Assembly (NCBI GenBank): GCA_017979445.1
Contig: CM030713.1
Location: 25,837,163-25,901,162, forward strand
DNA: 64,000 nt
Direction: 5' to 3'
Source of the DNA: Akebia trifoliata
Taxonomy: Eukaryota > Streptophyta > Magnoliopsida > Ranunculales > Lardizabalaceae
Positions 10,867-24,360 of this stretch are shown piece after piece (within the stretch, counting starts at the first letter, position 1; each line of letters begins with the position of its first letter). The notes beneath the pieces are model-generated. The model saw only the letters and a list, made by a program, of their open reading frames with translations. It made no database searches and was not told the origin of the DNA. The translations under genes were made by a program, and so were the position numbers.

Positions 10867-11505
10867 AATCTCAGCATAATTTAAGCATAATCTGAGCATA
10901 AACTGAGCATAATTTGAATATAAACTAAGAATAATCCCGAGAAAAACTTTGGCGGCATCTGAGCATAGTTCCGAGAAAACCCTCACCGGTAACTGAGCAT
11001 AATTCCGAGAAAACCCTCGGCGGTCTGAAAAAACCCTCAGCGGTAATTGAGCATAGTTCCGAGAAAACCCTCGGCGACATCTGAGCATATTTTCTTGGTA
11101 GCATCTGAGCATAATTTCGAGAAAACCCTCGGCGGCATCTGAGCGTATTTTCTTGACAGCATCTGAGCATAATTCCGAGAAAACCCTCGGCGACATCTGA
11201 ACATAATTCGAGAAAACCCTCGACGGTAACTAAGCATAATTCTGAGAAAACCCTCGGCAGTAACTGAGCATAATTCTGAGAAAACCCTCGGCGGTAACTG
11301 AGCATAATTCCGAGAAAGCCCTCGGCGGCATCTGAGCATAGTTCCGAGAAAGCCCTCGGTGGCATCTAAGCATAGTTTCGAGAAAACCCTCGGCGGTAAC
11401 TGAACATAATTCCGAGAAAGCCCTCGGCGGTATCTGAGCATAGTTCCGAGAAAGCCCTCGGAGGCATCTGAGCATAGTTCCGAGAAAACCTCGGCGGTAA
11501 CTGAT
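10867..11505. repeat. 34-bp tandem repeat array in the Ogre 3' region, about 17 copies
   Basis: The unit contains GAGCATAATTCCGAGAAAAC and CTCGGCGG and repeats with a period of 34 bp. Some units are shortened or carry TTTTCTTG variants. The minus-strand frames across it are repeat-derived and not genes. Arrays between pol and the 3' LTR of Tat/Ogre elements have been proposed as sources of satellite DNA. Confidence 0.9.
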
Positions 11506-12219
11506 TGAGTAAAACTGAGACTAAAGGAATAAATCTAGAAAAGAACGATTGAAAATGAAATCTAGAAAAGAGGGGTTGAATCTGGGGATGAAGAGATCTG
11601 AGACAAAATGAATGTCCTATCTCCTATGTTAGATCCAAAATGTTTTTGTTTGAGCCTCGAGGTTTTACCCCAAAAGTTTTATGAATTTAAAACCCGAGTT
11701 TTTATTTCTTTTGAACCTCAAATTTTTTTCGAAAAACTGTTATCAAGAGGGTAACCTTAAGTTTGGGGTTCTCATTATCATTGCTCAAAAACAAATGCCC
11801 CTAGTTTGACAATGAACATGGCATTGAAGATAATTGAACACATCATGCAAAAATTTAAAACAAATGCCCCTAGTATAAGGGGAAAATTTTATATTAAAGA
11901 AAATGCCCCTTGTATGAAGGTTTAAAATATTTGATTACCACAAGCGCAATAAAGATCCAACTTTTAATTTTGATTAATTTTATTGAAGATTTTGAGTCCG
12001 GCTTAAGAGAACAAAATATTTCCTTTTGGGACTCATCATAGAATTCACCATTTTCTCCATTAGTTCATTCGGGGAAGTAAACATTTTCAGATCAATCGTA
12101 GACAAGATACTTGTGGCTTCTAAGTCTATGCCTGGTTTAAGCTAAGTATTGAACTTGATTATTCGAAATTCTGATGTTTCAGCTCGGACCGCTCTCAGCT
12201 TGGGATCTTTTTTTTTTTC

Positions 12220-12500
12220 TTTATTGCTCTAACTTTTGCTTAGATCGTCTTTTCAGATTTTTAATCTATCGAGCTTGCTCTAACTTTTGCCTAGATCACC
12301 TTTTTAAATTTTCAATCTATCGAGCTTGCTCTAACATTTGCCTAGATCGCCTTTTCAGATTTTTGATCTAGCGGGCTTTTCTTTTTTTCTTGGCTCTGAT
12401 TGTTGCCAAAGTTGTCTTTTAAGATTTTCAACCTTGCGAGCTTGCCTTAATTTTTGCCTAAGTCGTCCTTTTCGGATTTTCAACTTAGTAGGCTTCATCA
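12220..12500. repeat. 51-bp tandem repeat array, about 5 copies
   Basis: The unit, around GAGCTTGCTCTAACTTTTGC followed by CTAGATCGCCTTTTCAG, recurs with a 51-bp period and decays toward the right. It lies between the Ogre integrase and the 34-bp array. Confidence 0.8.
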
Positions 12501-12760
12501 TTTTTTTATCTTTTTCTTTTCCTCTGAACTTCTAGAATTACTGTCTGATCATACTTTGCTATCTTCCTTGACTTTTCGTATGGTACTTAGGAGGGCTTTT
12601 ATAGGTAAGCTTAGGGCTGGGTATAAAAAAAAGGAATTTTGAGGCTCAAAACCCAAATGCCCCTTGTGTGGCATTTATTCTATTTTACCTTGAACTTTCT
12701 TCCCCCATTTTGAATTTTTTCTTGATTTTTTATTGTGTGGGGAAATAGATTTTTTTATTT

Positions 12761-12842
12761 TGATGTGGTTGGGCCTGAAGTAACTTCTCAGGTTGCCTAC
12801 GTACCCCAAATCTTTGGGATCAGACCAAAACATAGTTCAAAT
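12761..12842 (-). other. Conserved post-pol motif (Ogre copy)
   Basis: On the minus strand this reads TTTGAACTATGTTTTGGTC...GGGTACGTAGGCAACCTG...CAACCACATC, matching 388-465 of the left element. It lies just downstream of the integrase end. Confidence 0.7.
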
Positions 12843-12989
12843 CTTCCCTTTCCTAGGTTAGGTGATCGGGCTGAGAAAGAAAACAGGCATAATTTTTATT
12901 TTTGAAAAGACTGTAAAGGGTTGAGAAAGGATATGCTGAACTGGGTAACTGGGTAATATGAGGATTGATTCGGTCAAAGATGGCCTCCT

Positions 12990-14523
12990 TAAATGTAGTA
13001 CCGTTTGATTTGGTCCAGGTTGGTTGGTTTTGGTAATTCGATTCCGTCATGATCTTGATTCCTGACAGCTTTTCCTGGTAATATTTTCTTGACGATGAAC
13101 GGACCTCCTCAATTTGGTTTGAACTTCCTTCTAGGGTCAAAGATAGGTGCCCGATTCTCTTTAAGTACTAAATCCCCGACTTGTAAGTGACGGGCCTTGA
13201 TCTTTTTATCAAATGCACGGACGATTCTTCTTTGATAAGCTTGCACGTGATACAACGCTTTTAGTCATTTTTCTTCGATCAAATTTAATTTTTCATACCG
13301 TTGGCGAACCCAATCTACTTCTGACAACTGACTTTCTAACAAAATCCTGAGAGACGGAATCTCCATTTCAACTGGCAAGACTGCTTCCATGCCATACACT
13401 AAGGAGTAGGGAGTAGCTCCAGTAGATGATCGAATTGAAGTTCGATATGCCCATAATGCAAATGGTAATTTTTCTGACCAATCTCGATGTGATTGACACA
13501 TTTTCCTGAGGATAGTCTTAATATTCTTATTAGCTGCTTCGACTGCTCCATTAGTTGAGGGCGGTAAGGAGATGATTTGTGGTGTGAGATTTTGAACTTT
13601 GAACACAATTTGATAACCTCAGCTTTGAAGTGCGACCCATTATCAGAGATCAACTCCGAAGGTACCCCGTATCGACTGATGATGTTTGTTTGAATAAACT
13701 TTGCAACTCGAGACGCAGTGAGGACAACATAAGAGGCACCTTCGACCCATTTGGTAAAATAATCAATGGCAACTAAAATGTATTCATGCCCGTTCGATGC
13801 CTTAGGCGATATTTTACCAATAATGTCAATTTCCCAGACTAAGAATGGCCATGGTGAAGTCAGACCCACTAATTGATATGGTGGCACATGTATAAGATTC
13901 GCATGTATTTGGCACTTATGACAGGTTTTGACCATGTGATGACAATCTATTTCCATTGTGGGCCAGTAGTATCCTTGTCTCAGAATTTTCTTAGCTAACA
14001 TTGTCCCACTCATGTGAGGGCCACATTCTCCTGAATGTAGTTCAACCATTATCTGTTCAGCTTGATCTTCATCAACACACGACAAATGAATCCCATCATA
14101 AGACCTTTTGTATAAACTTCCTACACACAGGATGAATTGAGATGCTAATCTTAGTAGGATTTGTCGTTCCTTCCTCGATGCTTCTTCCGGGAATTCTTGT
14201 TTTTCCAATACTCTCTTTATATCTGTGTACCATGACTTTCCATCGGGTAGTCGAGTAGTAATGTTGATCTGATGGTAATATGCGGGCTTGTCTTTGACTT
14301 CGACAGTGATCGGCCTCAATTCCATGCTAGGGGGCAAATGGATCATTGAAGATAAAGTTACTAAGGAGTGAGCAAATCTGTTATCCTCCCTTAACAAGTG
14401 TTGGAACAGGATAGCTTTAAACTTACTAACTAAGTTTAACAAATACTCATGATAAGGTTTCACTTTTTCATCCCTAGTCTTCCATTCTTCCAATGACTGA
14501 TATATGACCAAGGCCGACTTCAA
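12990..14523 (-). pseudogene. Ogre integrase (decayed)
   Basis: The frame 13399-14523 has the zinc-binding H2C2 module (HSGECGPH ... CHKCQ) and the first two catalytic-core acidic residues in WEIDIIGKI and ISDNGSHF. A frameshift near 13,560 moves the rest to 13265-13606, which holds the third acidic residue region (STNGAVEAANKN) and the following WSEKLPFALWAYRTS block typical of plant gypsy integrases. C-terminal remnants continue to about 12990 in another frame. It would have inserted element DNA into the chromosome. It is inactive because of the frameshift and stops. Confidence 0.88.
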
Positions 14524-14874
14524 TTTCTGTATTGCCCAGGTTCAAAGTAGCTTCGAGCCCCACGATGCACGCCTCATATTCAGCCATGTTATTAGTATTC
14601 GAAAAGGCCAACTTAATAGTAATAGGAATGTGGCATCCTTCCGGAGAAAACAGGACTGCCCCTAATACCCATTTTGATTGGCGGATCCATCAAAGTATAA
14701 CTGCCATGTTTGATTTTGCGGTTCTTTTTTAACGTGCAGGATGTTCTCATCTGGAAATTGATCGACAGGCCTTATTTCTTCTACTACAGGGTGATTTGCC
14801 AAGTATTCTGCTACAGCTCTCCCCTTGATAGATTTCTGTGTAACATGTGTGATCTCAAACTCTGATAGCAACAA
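14524..14874 (-). pseudogene. Ogre second RNase H (aRNH) region
   Basis: WQLYFDGSANQNG (first catalytic Asp) occurs in one frame. After a frameshift near 14,670 the protein continues as GAVLFSPEGCHIPI and NNMAEYEACIVGLEA, with the second acidic residue. This is the additional RNase H between the normal RNase H and integrase that characterises Tat-lineage elements. One frameshift separates the halves. Confidence 0.8.
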
Positions 14875-15034
14875 TAACCATCGCTGTTCTCCCTGTAAAC
14901 GTCGACTTCTCGAAAAGATAATTGAGAGGATCCATCCAAGATAACAGGATAATTGAATGAGATAGCATATAGTGCCGGAGTCTCTAAGTAGCCCATACCA
15001 ATGCTAAGCAGGTTTTTTCAAGAGTCGAATATTT

Positions 15035-16549
15035 TCATTCATATTCTAACATCTTTTTACTAATGTAGTATATAACCCTCTCTTTGCGAGTATCTTTGTC
15101 ATATTGTGCAAGTATGCATCCCATACCTTCTTCTGTGACTGATAGATAAAGAAAGAGTGGTTCACCTAGTGTAGGTGGAACCAAAATAGGTGGGTTTAAG
15201 AGATACTCCTTGACTTGGTCGAAAACCTTTTGACATTGCTTATTCCAAATTGTTGGTTCATTCTTCTTGAGAAGCTTGAAAATAGGTTCACAGACGTTGG
15301 TGAGTTGAACAATGAATCTGCTAACATACTGGATTCTGTCTAGAAAATCTCGAATCTGCTTTTCAATCTCAAACGGCGGCATATCTTGGATAGCTTTAAT
15401 TTTCACAGGGTTTACTTCGATCCCTCTTTGACTGACCACAAATCCCAATAATTTTCCAGAAGTTACTCCAAATACACATTTCTGCGAGTTGAGGCGGAGT
15501 TGGTACTTCTGAATCCTTGTGAGAAACTTTTATAACGCAGTAATGTGTCCCAATCGTTCCTTGGATTTGACTATCATATCATCTACATATACTTCGACTT
15601 TCTTGTGTATCATGTCATGTAGTAAAGTCGTGGCTGCTCTTTGATAAGTGGCTCCAGTGTTCTTCAAACCAAAAGGCACGACCTTGTAGTAGAAGGTCCC
15701 CCACTGTGTAATGAACGACATTTTTTGCATATATCGAGGATCTATTTTTATCTGATTGTACCCCGAAAAACCATCCATGAAGGACAACAAAGCGTGTCCT
15801 ACTATACTGTCCACTATAACATCTATGTGTGGTAAAGGGAAACTATCTTTTGGGCTTGCTTTGCTTAGGTCTCTAAAATCCACACACATCCTGACTTTTC
15901 CATCTTTTTTTGGCACCGGGATGACATTGGCAATCCACTCAGGGTATTCTACTACTTCCAAAAATCCAGTGTTAATCTGCTTCGTAACTTCTTCTTTAAT
16001 TTTCAAAATCCATTCCGACTTCATACGTCGAAGTTTCTGTTTTATTGGTCGAGCATCAGGATATAACAGAATCCGATGTTGAACAATATCTGTGCTTACC
16101 CCCGGCATATCCTCGTAAGACCACGCGAACACGTCTTTGAACTTTCTGAGCAAGTCTATTATCCCTTTGCGTTCATCGGGAGATAAAGTGACCCCTATCC
16201 GAATTTCTTGAGGACTTTCTTTTGTTCCGAGGTTAATAATCTCTACTTTCTCTATTAGAGGTTGACCCCGATGTTCCTCTTCTTGTTCAAGTAATTTGAT
16301 TATTTCAGGGGGAGGTTCTTCATCAGAAGATTCTCCCTCCGAAGCCAGATTATTAGTCAAATTATTATTGCGCTCGGGGTAATAAAAAATTTCTTTCATT
16401 TCATTAAGAAGAGATGGGGTAACATGACTCATTGCAAATTTGACAGACTCACTTGACTCAGCAGGAAAAACAGACTCACTAGAAATAACGAACTCAGCAA
16501 ACACAACTAACTTACTCGACTTAATAGAAATACATGACTCAACTGGCAT
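15035..16549 (-). pseudogene. Ogre reverse transcriptase and RNase H
   Basis: Residues 1-339 (15530-16549) end in the RT core. Motifs seen are VIPVPKKDGKVRMCVDFRDL, FMDGFSGYNQI, FGLKNTGATYQRA and the catalytic YVDD in VYVDDMIVKS. One in-frame stop follows ITAL, then the same frame continues (15035-15448) with FLDRIQYVSRFI, the RT connection and the RNase H start (LYLSVTEEGMGCILAQ). The RT frame differs from the gag-protease frame. That could be decay or the frame change or intron reported between protease and RT in Ogre elements; I cannot tell which. Confidence 0.92.
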
Positions 16550-17262
16550 GCAAATTGAACATGACTAATGGGACCGACAGACCCAGCCTTGATATGCAAC
16601 ACAGGACTAATTACATGATAATTTGAGAGACACCCAACAACGGGTTTGATTATAAATTGAGGATTTGGGATCCCTTTCTCAACTGACAACACTAAGATAC
16701 TATGATTTTCAATGAATAGCTGATCGATGTTGAGGGAGTCTAGATCGAGTTGTCAGTCTTCAACTTTCTTCTCTTTAACTTCTGTGCCTGCTTCCTTTTC
16801 AGGTCATTCCATGTCAAAGAAGATTTCAAATCCCGGCAGACGAGTACCCGTAATGTGATCAATGAATGACTCTAGGAACCCATAGTAACGGAAGTCCTCT
16901 CCTTCTTTCACAAAATAACCATTGAGGGTCTTTCGATAGGGCTTCATTTTAATGAGATCCGTGGTGCACCTTTGCCTTTTAGCAATGGCCTTGTCCCGTT
17001 TTGTCTTTCAATATTGGGCCCAATCTTCCTTAGTAGGCTTATATCCTAGTCCGAATGTGCCGATGACCTCTTTAATCACTGGTGCCTCTTTAATACCTTG
17101 TTGCTTGCGACCTAAGCCCATACTAGGGAAAAATCTCATTTTCTTGAATATATTGGCCATGTAGCAATTAGAGGTATTTTTCATTGGAAAATATTCTTTC
17201 ATGGCTTGATCCCATTGGACTGAGCATATCTTTTCAAACTCAAACCCACTGAGCTCTACTCC

Positions 17263-17922
17263 CTATTGTTCTGGTTGAATCTCAAGCAACGGCTCATCCT
17301 TAGATTCAGTACTGTTTATAATCCCTACAATTTCAGTATCTCCATGGAGAGTAATAACTAGCCCATTCTTGATAAACTTGATCTTCTGGTGTAGCGTAGA
17401 AGGGATGGCTTTGATTTGGTGTAACCATGGTCTCCCTAACAGTAAATTGAAAGAAGACTGAATGTCAATAACCTGAAATTCCACAGGAAATTCAGCTATG
17501 CCTGTGGACAATCAAAAGTACAAAATTCCCAGTACATCTCTCTTGGTGTTATCATAGGCCCTAACGCCTTGATTGGTGGGTTTGAGATCTTCAGCCTTAA
17601 ACCTGAGACAAGTAGTCGTTTTCAGAGGGCAGACGTTCAGTGCACTCCCGTTATCAATCAAAATCAAAGGTACCCTCATCCTGTTACAGTCAACTGTAAT
17701 GTGCAACGGCTTAGTGTGTCTTGCCCCTTCTTTTGGGAGATTTGAGTTCGAGAAGGATAGGATATTCTCCACGTAAGTTGCCCCTACTATACTGGCCAGC
17801 TGATTTGGAGAAGTATCAAGGGAGACTTGGGCTGTGTTTAATGCTTTGAGCACAACCTCCCTACGAGCAGTGGAAGCCATGAGTAAACCCCATACTGAGA
17901 TATTGGCCCTTGATTTTTTCAA
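17263..17922 (-). pseudogene. Ogre aspartic protease region
   Basis: The frame 17512-17922 has the retropepsin active-site block LILIDNGSALNVCPL (D-N-G in place of D-S/T-G, a variant also seen in related elements). After one stop the same frame continues (17263-17511) with FNLLLGRPWLH and AIPSTLHQKIKF, the usual end of this domain in Tat elements. It would cleave the Gag-Pol polyprotein. Confidence 0.82.
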
Positions 17923-17925
17923 CTG

Positions 17926-19539
17926 CTAGATCACGGAGTTATCTTCTTCGATGTTTTCCTTGGTGGAATCTTTTCCTTCTTTTCTTGCCAGGGCTGCAGG
18001 ATTATCAACACAGAGTTCTTGTGGCTTAAAAATTCTTCCCCTTCGAGTCATATGTCTAACTTCATCACAGGAAAGGGAGAAAGGCTCATCTTCTTCAGTC
18101 AACAAGTATGGATCTTCGTCTGTCGAAAGTACAGGACTTTTCAGATTCATTTGGGCCAACAGGTAACTAGTGAACGCGGGACTATCGTAACGAGGCGGGG
18201 ATAAATAATAGGTATCATCCGAGGTTAAATCAAATGGTTCATAGTTTGTGGTGAAAACCTCATCAGTGAAGGCTATCCCGGCAAAGGGGTAACTAGGCGG
18301 TTTAAATTGGATTGAGTGGATGAGAGAAACATGGTCAAATAGTAATGGGATGTGAGAAACCATGTTCAGGGTTGGTGGAGGTTGATAAATAGGTAGTGGA
18401 TTAGTGGTAACATTTGCTGGGCTAGGGATTGTGACATTTTTGTTGTCAATAAGGTTTTGAATGGCATGACGCAAGGTGATACATCGATCCGTGTGATGGC
18501 CAGGATTTTGATGGAACTCGCAGAACAAGTTAGCATTGTGTCCAGCTGGCAAGGGATTAGGTAAAGGTCGGTGTTGGATAGGGGTAAGAAGCCATTTTTT
18601 CATCAATTTGTGAAGTGTTACAGTGAGACTCATCCCTAGATTGGTGAACTAACGCGGAGTTCAAGGTTGACTTGGGTGAACCTGGTTATTAGTCCAGGCT
18701 GGGGGTTGAGCTAGGGTAACTGAGGTATTGACGATGTAAGTATGGTTGGGAACATATGATTTTTGAGGCTTGTTATCTGAGGGGTTAGAAAGGATCCCAG
18801 AGGTAAATGCATCCTCGAGTTGGCTTCCGGCTTGTAACAAGGATTCAAAAGTAGGGAGGTATTGGGCCATTAGGTGCTGAGCATATCCTTGAGAGAGGTT
18901 TTTTAGGATAATTACTACTTGTTCCTTCTCCGAAGGCCTATCCCACATTTGGGTATCCTTGGCCCTCCACCGACCAATCAAAATCAGTGAATGTCTCCCT
19001 ATTTTTCTGTTTAGTTGCTTCTAAATCCCTTCTTGAGGTCTCAATTTAAGTACTATATTTATATTGATGCCAAAAGTTCTTTGAAACAATAATGTCATCT
19101 GTTCGTCGCTGAGCCCCATAATGCGTATGTTGGTAAAATACACCTTAAGATGTGTTTTTGCACACCCTGTCCCACTAAACTTGTCTATTTCAGGCATCAC
19201 AAACTTCTCTAGCAAATGGATTCTAGGGATGTGGTTCAGAGCTTCAATGTCCGCTGCAATTTCATCAATTTCTTTTATACTCTTCATAACTGACTCCAAT
19301 TGAGACATTCTATTAGATAATGCTAGATTTTCATCAACATATTCTTCATCTCCGTCGAGTTCGAAGACTTCACGTGGACGTTTCTCTTCTACCTTTTTCC
19401 CTTTTGGGTCATCTAGAGGATTACCCGTCGATTCCGAGGTTTGTTCTAACATTTCCACTTTGCCTTTTATATTGTTGATATCATTGGCAAAGGCTGCCAA
19501 GATCTTACGGATCTTTGTGAGCTCAGATTCTGAAGTCAC
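17926..19539 (-). pseudogene. Ogre gag
   Basis: Three stretches in one frame (19021-19539, 18661-18981, 17926-18633) are separated by stops. The first has an N-terminal coiled-coil-like region and the capsid-type block MPEIDKFSGTG...HLKVYFTNI. The second continues the capsid helices (WDRPSEKEQVVIILKNL). The third holds a Tat-type zinc knuckle variant C-x2-H-x3-GH-x-T-x2-C (CEFHQNPGHHTDRC), then a low-complexity linker. It would form the particle and bind RNA. Confidence 0.82.
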
Positions 19540-19943
19540 CTCTGCTTGTTGACTTGGTATTGTGGTTCGTTCTAACCAACTAGACTTACGAATCCAACTG
19601 GGAGGTGGACGCTTGAGTTTGGATGTAATGATAATCCTATATGACCCCCATCAAATGTAGATTTAGTCAATTTCAGTATTACCCCCTTGATAACATTTTT
19701 AAAGAATCATTTTATTGAGGTTTGTGCACCAATCCATTAATTAATCCATTCACACAATGAGTATTCGAAAAGGAAATAAATATTCATTAAAAAAGAAAGA
19801 TAGTTTTATTGAAAATGATTGACAAAGAATATGTTCTTATTAAAAACATCCTTCAACAAATTTGACTTGAACTATTTTTACATGGACGCTTGGCTTTGTC
19901 TTGCTGTTCATCAGGATTGCTGTCAGGTTTGACCCTCTTGGTT

Positions 19944-21023
19944 CTAACAACTGGCTCTTTGAATCGTACTGGTCCATCTGGATACCTTGTTCCAAGCTTT
20001 CTCGATGAGGTGCACTAACTTTTCAGTCAAAGGCTCGAGGGGAAAGAAAGCTTTGTGCTGGGGTAAAGATAACTCTATAGGTACGTCGTACTGTTCTGGG
20101 ATCAGATTAGGATGGTAAAAAGATGTTTCTTCTAAACCAATCAGACAGACATAGTAGGATCCTTTGGTTCCTAGAACAGGGGGATCAGTCATCCACCAAG
20201 GGCACCTAAAACTGATATGACGGGCAAGGCGAGAGTCTAACCATTTGCTCCAAGCTTTGACTGAGTTGTGACGCACTAACAGGTTTCTCTTAGAAAAGTG
20301 TTCTGGCCCATATTCAAAGTTTGAGGGAACATCTACGATTTTGAGACGATCACAAAGCCACATATAGAGTAAGTAGGAACTTCCTTTGAAGCTTTCTCGC
20401 TCACCATTTTTTATGGCATCTAAACCTTAGAAAATTTCAGCTAGGATGAGAGGTACCGGGTTGGCTTTCCTTGAGAGTTGAGAGGCTATATCTATGAAGG
20501 ACTCAAGGATAGTTTGGCCATCACTATTAGAGGTCAGTATGTATTGGGCTAGGATTCCTAAGCATAATCGGTAATCTCTAGTGGCTCGCCAGGCTTCGGG
20601 TTTTACATTGATAGGATGACTGCGGGAGCGATATGGGCCCAATAAACGTACTAAGTTCAATATCCCGTCATGGACTAATGCCTTGGCTTCTTCCTTGGAA
20701 ATGTTTAGTCTTGTGGTGAGGTCACCAGAATATCCGGTCTTCAATGAGGGCCTAACTAGAGGTCCTGAAGTGGATATCCTCATGATGCCACAATAATCCT
20801 CGTGAGTAGGGTACAAATGCATATACCCCATATGGAATATGTGAAGATAGGGGTTCCATCGCTTAGCCATAGCATGTAAGAGGTTCCAGTCTATCTCAAA
20901 CTCGTGGAAGTAAAGAGCACTCCTCAACATGAATCTCCCAAAATTGATCTTCTCTACAGGGTGCATTCCTATGATGGTTGTTTTGACTAACTGATCGATT
21001 GAGTTATTGTCGGCGGCTAACAT
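19944..21023 (-). pseudogene. Ogre ORF1 upstream of gag (DUF7745-like)
   Basis: Two stretches in the same frame (20427-21023 and 19944-20363) are separated by one stop codon. Recognisable blocks are LRSALYFHEFEIDWNLLHAM, MHLYPTHEDYCGIM and LCLGILAQYILTS. I recall this pattern from plant proteins carrying DUF7745, which are common in transposon annotations. An ORF between the leader and gag is the defining feature of Ogre. Its function is unknown. The match is from memory and should be treated as likely only. Confidence 0.65.
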
Positions 21024-24000
21024 CCTGGTTTGACATAAAAGGGTATTTTAGTACTCTTCCAAGGTCCATGTAAAAGATTAATTTTTTATTTTCTTTTGGA
21101 AAATCTTGTTCTTATGGAAAATATTTTTTCTTGAAAAATATTTTTTCTAGAGAACACTTTTTTTTTGAAAAACTTTCTTTTTTGGAAAATATTTTCTTTT
21201 TCTTCTTTGAAAATTCGATTTCCATTTTGATTTAAATGGCCCGGTCCACCATGATTATTGGATCGGGATGGACTGGGTCATTATTGTAAAAGAATGGACT
21301 CTTTATTGGGTCGGTGCACCCATTTTAATTTTCAAAAGTAACATATTTGATCCTTGAGGACAATCATACACTCTGATCTCATCATTCACATCATTCACAT
21401 ACATTCATCAATCAAAAGGTTCCATTCAATAAACAACCGGGAACACCCACGATAAGTTCAAGTCGTGACCTACTGGGAAGGTTTTTAGACTCTAAGCTTA
21501 GTACATGCAATGCATTTTTATCTGGCCACCCTTGCCCAAGCACACCTATATACCTCTCGATACGTGGTGACTTGGTTTGATATACTGTATAGGTGATAGT
21601 CTAAAACTTCAATTCACTTCTCTGAAGCTAAAAACAGCCAGTTTGATCTCCAGTTGAGAGGTGGCGTATAATGCTGAGCAAGGGCCCACTTAAATACTTC
21701 TTGTCTAGAATAGACGTAGTCTATCCCCCTCGTACGGTAGGATACAACGGGGCAAGATCTTGCTTAGGTACCGGTTTTGACCAAGAAGTGCAATTGATAT
21801 ACTTAGATTATCTTTTACATACCTATGGGTACGAGTCAAGAGTTGTAGCTTTCGTAAATGGTTTGGCATCCCACGAGGGGACCGACCACGTACTAGTACT
21901 ACGTTGGCAATCGGGACATGTGACTGTGTGGTTTACAATAGGTCAAAGGCTCAGGTCGCTCCAGCCTGGGTGCATCAATATATCTCTCAGAATTATCTGA
22001 TCAGACGATATTGATGCCCCAATTTGATATACCCTAAGGTACGTGACTGGAGTTGTGATTTTCATGAATGACGTCGCATCTTCGAGGAGACCGGGTCACA
22101 CACTAGTGCCACGTTGGCTATATGGGACGTGTAAGTGTGCAAAACAGTAAACGTGCATGTGGTGTGTGCAAAGCAGGGTGGGGTGTGCCCGGGGCCTTAT
22201 CCAAACACATGGGCCCATGGTCCAATCAAGCTAATCATTATAACATAAATTACATGAATATCGAAATAAAACACTATCCCAATCACATGAATACCTAATC
22301 AAGATCAAAACCATTTAAATCACATGATTAAAGATAAGCATATTAAGCATATATCCATGTTAGAAGCAAACATTTAATCCAACATTATTTCTTTATGTGT
22401 TCCCATCGAGGGTTATTTTGGGGTGACCTTAGACAAATTGGGATTTCAAAAAGGTATTGAATTGAGAATGAAATGATAATTATCGGGATGAGAAATTGTG
22501 ATCATCATTTTATTTTTATTTTTATTTAAAAAAAAAACTAGTTAAATTTTCAAAGAAATTAAAAAAAAAAAACTTTTGCTAATTATCACTAAAATGCCTA
22601 AGAGCCTAATTTGAAAAGAAAAATAAAAAAAATCCACCACCACATCAGCTTGTACGTTCATGACCAAAGAAATTATTGATCAGTATCATAATGGGGATAT
22701 GTTCCAAATATGAATTGGTGTGACCATAGCGATTTGAGGAGAAAAAAAAAATGAGTAACCCAATCTGCTTACTAATGAAATAAATAATCCAAATAAATCA
22801 CCCTAATTCAATTTTATCCCATTCGATAGTTTTGGTCCCAAAAATCCCAACAGCAAATTCCGAATCTCATTAGAATAACGTGCTCCCCAACTGGAGTTAA
22901 CTTTCATTGTATTACGAATCCGAATCAAGGAATGATTCTTTTGCCAAGAATAATGAACGGCAATCTGGCCTCAAATGAATGTCATTGTCTACTTTAACAT
23001 AGAATTTCAAATCGAACAATCCATAGGCAGCTTTGAGGACAGCTAACGTTTTATATGGGAGTTTGTTATACTGCTCTTATGAAGTCGTCATATTCTGCAA
23101 CCTCTTGTCTGAGTTCCTCCATCATAGATTTATCATTGGTCCTTCCGATCACAAACATGGACACCAAACCAGTTGGTTCTTCCAACAATGAATTTTAAAA
23201 TTGAGTTTTTGTCACAAAATCGGATTTTCAAAAAACACAACATCAATTATTCTCTCTTTTTTTTTTTTGAAAAAAAAAAAATTCCCTTCGATTAAGATTT
23301 TGCTTTTTTTTTTTTTCTAACTTGAGTTTTCACCATCGATCGAAGTATCAATCTTGAACCCTTTCTTCAAGAGATGAAAGAAAGGTCGATGAACATCATT
23401 CCAGATTGAAGTGATTTCGACGGGAACTGGCAACTATCAATCCCTGATCTTTACACCAAGAGATTGGAGCATCTGTCAAGAACTTTCAACCGATCGGGCT
23501 GGTTTAGGATCATGAGGACATAGAGCAGAATCAGTCTTTGCTGTTTGAGAACGATGGAGCAGACTGAAAGAACACCGATTGTTTTTTCAAGAAAATTGAT
23601 TCGATTTGAGGGATCTACACCTATTGTGTTGATTTTGCATTGAGAGGACCAAGAGATGGAATCGGTCTAGGTTGGAAGATCGATGGAATTGGGTAAAACA
23701 AATAATGAAGAAGACGATGTGCGGATTTTAAAGAAGGAATTTTATTTTCGGCACACCACACACAGCCTCATGTATTGGTGGTGTAAACGAAGAAAAAACA
23801 TCACTTTATTTATGGCACACCACACGCACCAGCACCCATTGACAGAACCTAGAAATTATATTTTTTCTTACTATTTGCTTCTTGCTTGCTGTCAATGGAC
23901 AGCACAATTATCTTTACTAAAGCAAACTAATCATCAAAAAATAAAAAAAATTAACAAAAAAAACTGTTAACCAAAGGATCGACCACACACCTACAAATAA

Positions 24001-24360
24001 AAATAAATCAAAAGCTTTTCTCCCTTTTAAAAAAAAATGTCCAAGGATAGATCAAAGTATGCCTAAAAGAAAAAATTTTAAAAATCAGCAATCTCTCTGC
24101 TCCAATAACCATTAATTCATTCTTGATAACACCAACTTTTAAAATTTTGTATTATTTCAGGTCACCCTAAACGACCCTCAATTGAACCACAAAGATAATG
24201 CTTGATTGATCCACAAAAATAATATGCCAAAATATCAAACATTCAAAGTTCAAACACATAGACAATAATCGAACCAAAAATAATAACAAATAAATAAAAT
24301 AAACAACTAAAAAAAAATAAAAATTCTAGGTCGCTTTAGCAATGCTAAGTACATAGGGTT
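21024..24360 (-). other. Ogre 5' leader; noncoding, about 3.3 kb
   Basis: The stretch between primer-binding site and ORF1 holds no supported gene. A diverged direct repeat is present: the block with GTTGTAGCTTTCGTAAATGG...ACGTTGGC (about 21840-21910) recurs at about 22050-22115. Homopurine and homopyrimidine runs lie at 22,530-22,575 and 23,250-23,320. The frames at 21671-22000 and 23683-23970 have no family features. Confidence 0.6.

Noticed and set aside
10840..11475. Overlapping minus-strand frames of up to 146 residues
   Set aside because: All are translations of the 34-bp tandem array in three frames; repeated motifs mirror the DNA repeat.
10867..11505. Evenly spaced short repeats resembling a CRISPR array
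   Set aside because: The units abut with no unique spacers, and the context is a plant retrotransposon.
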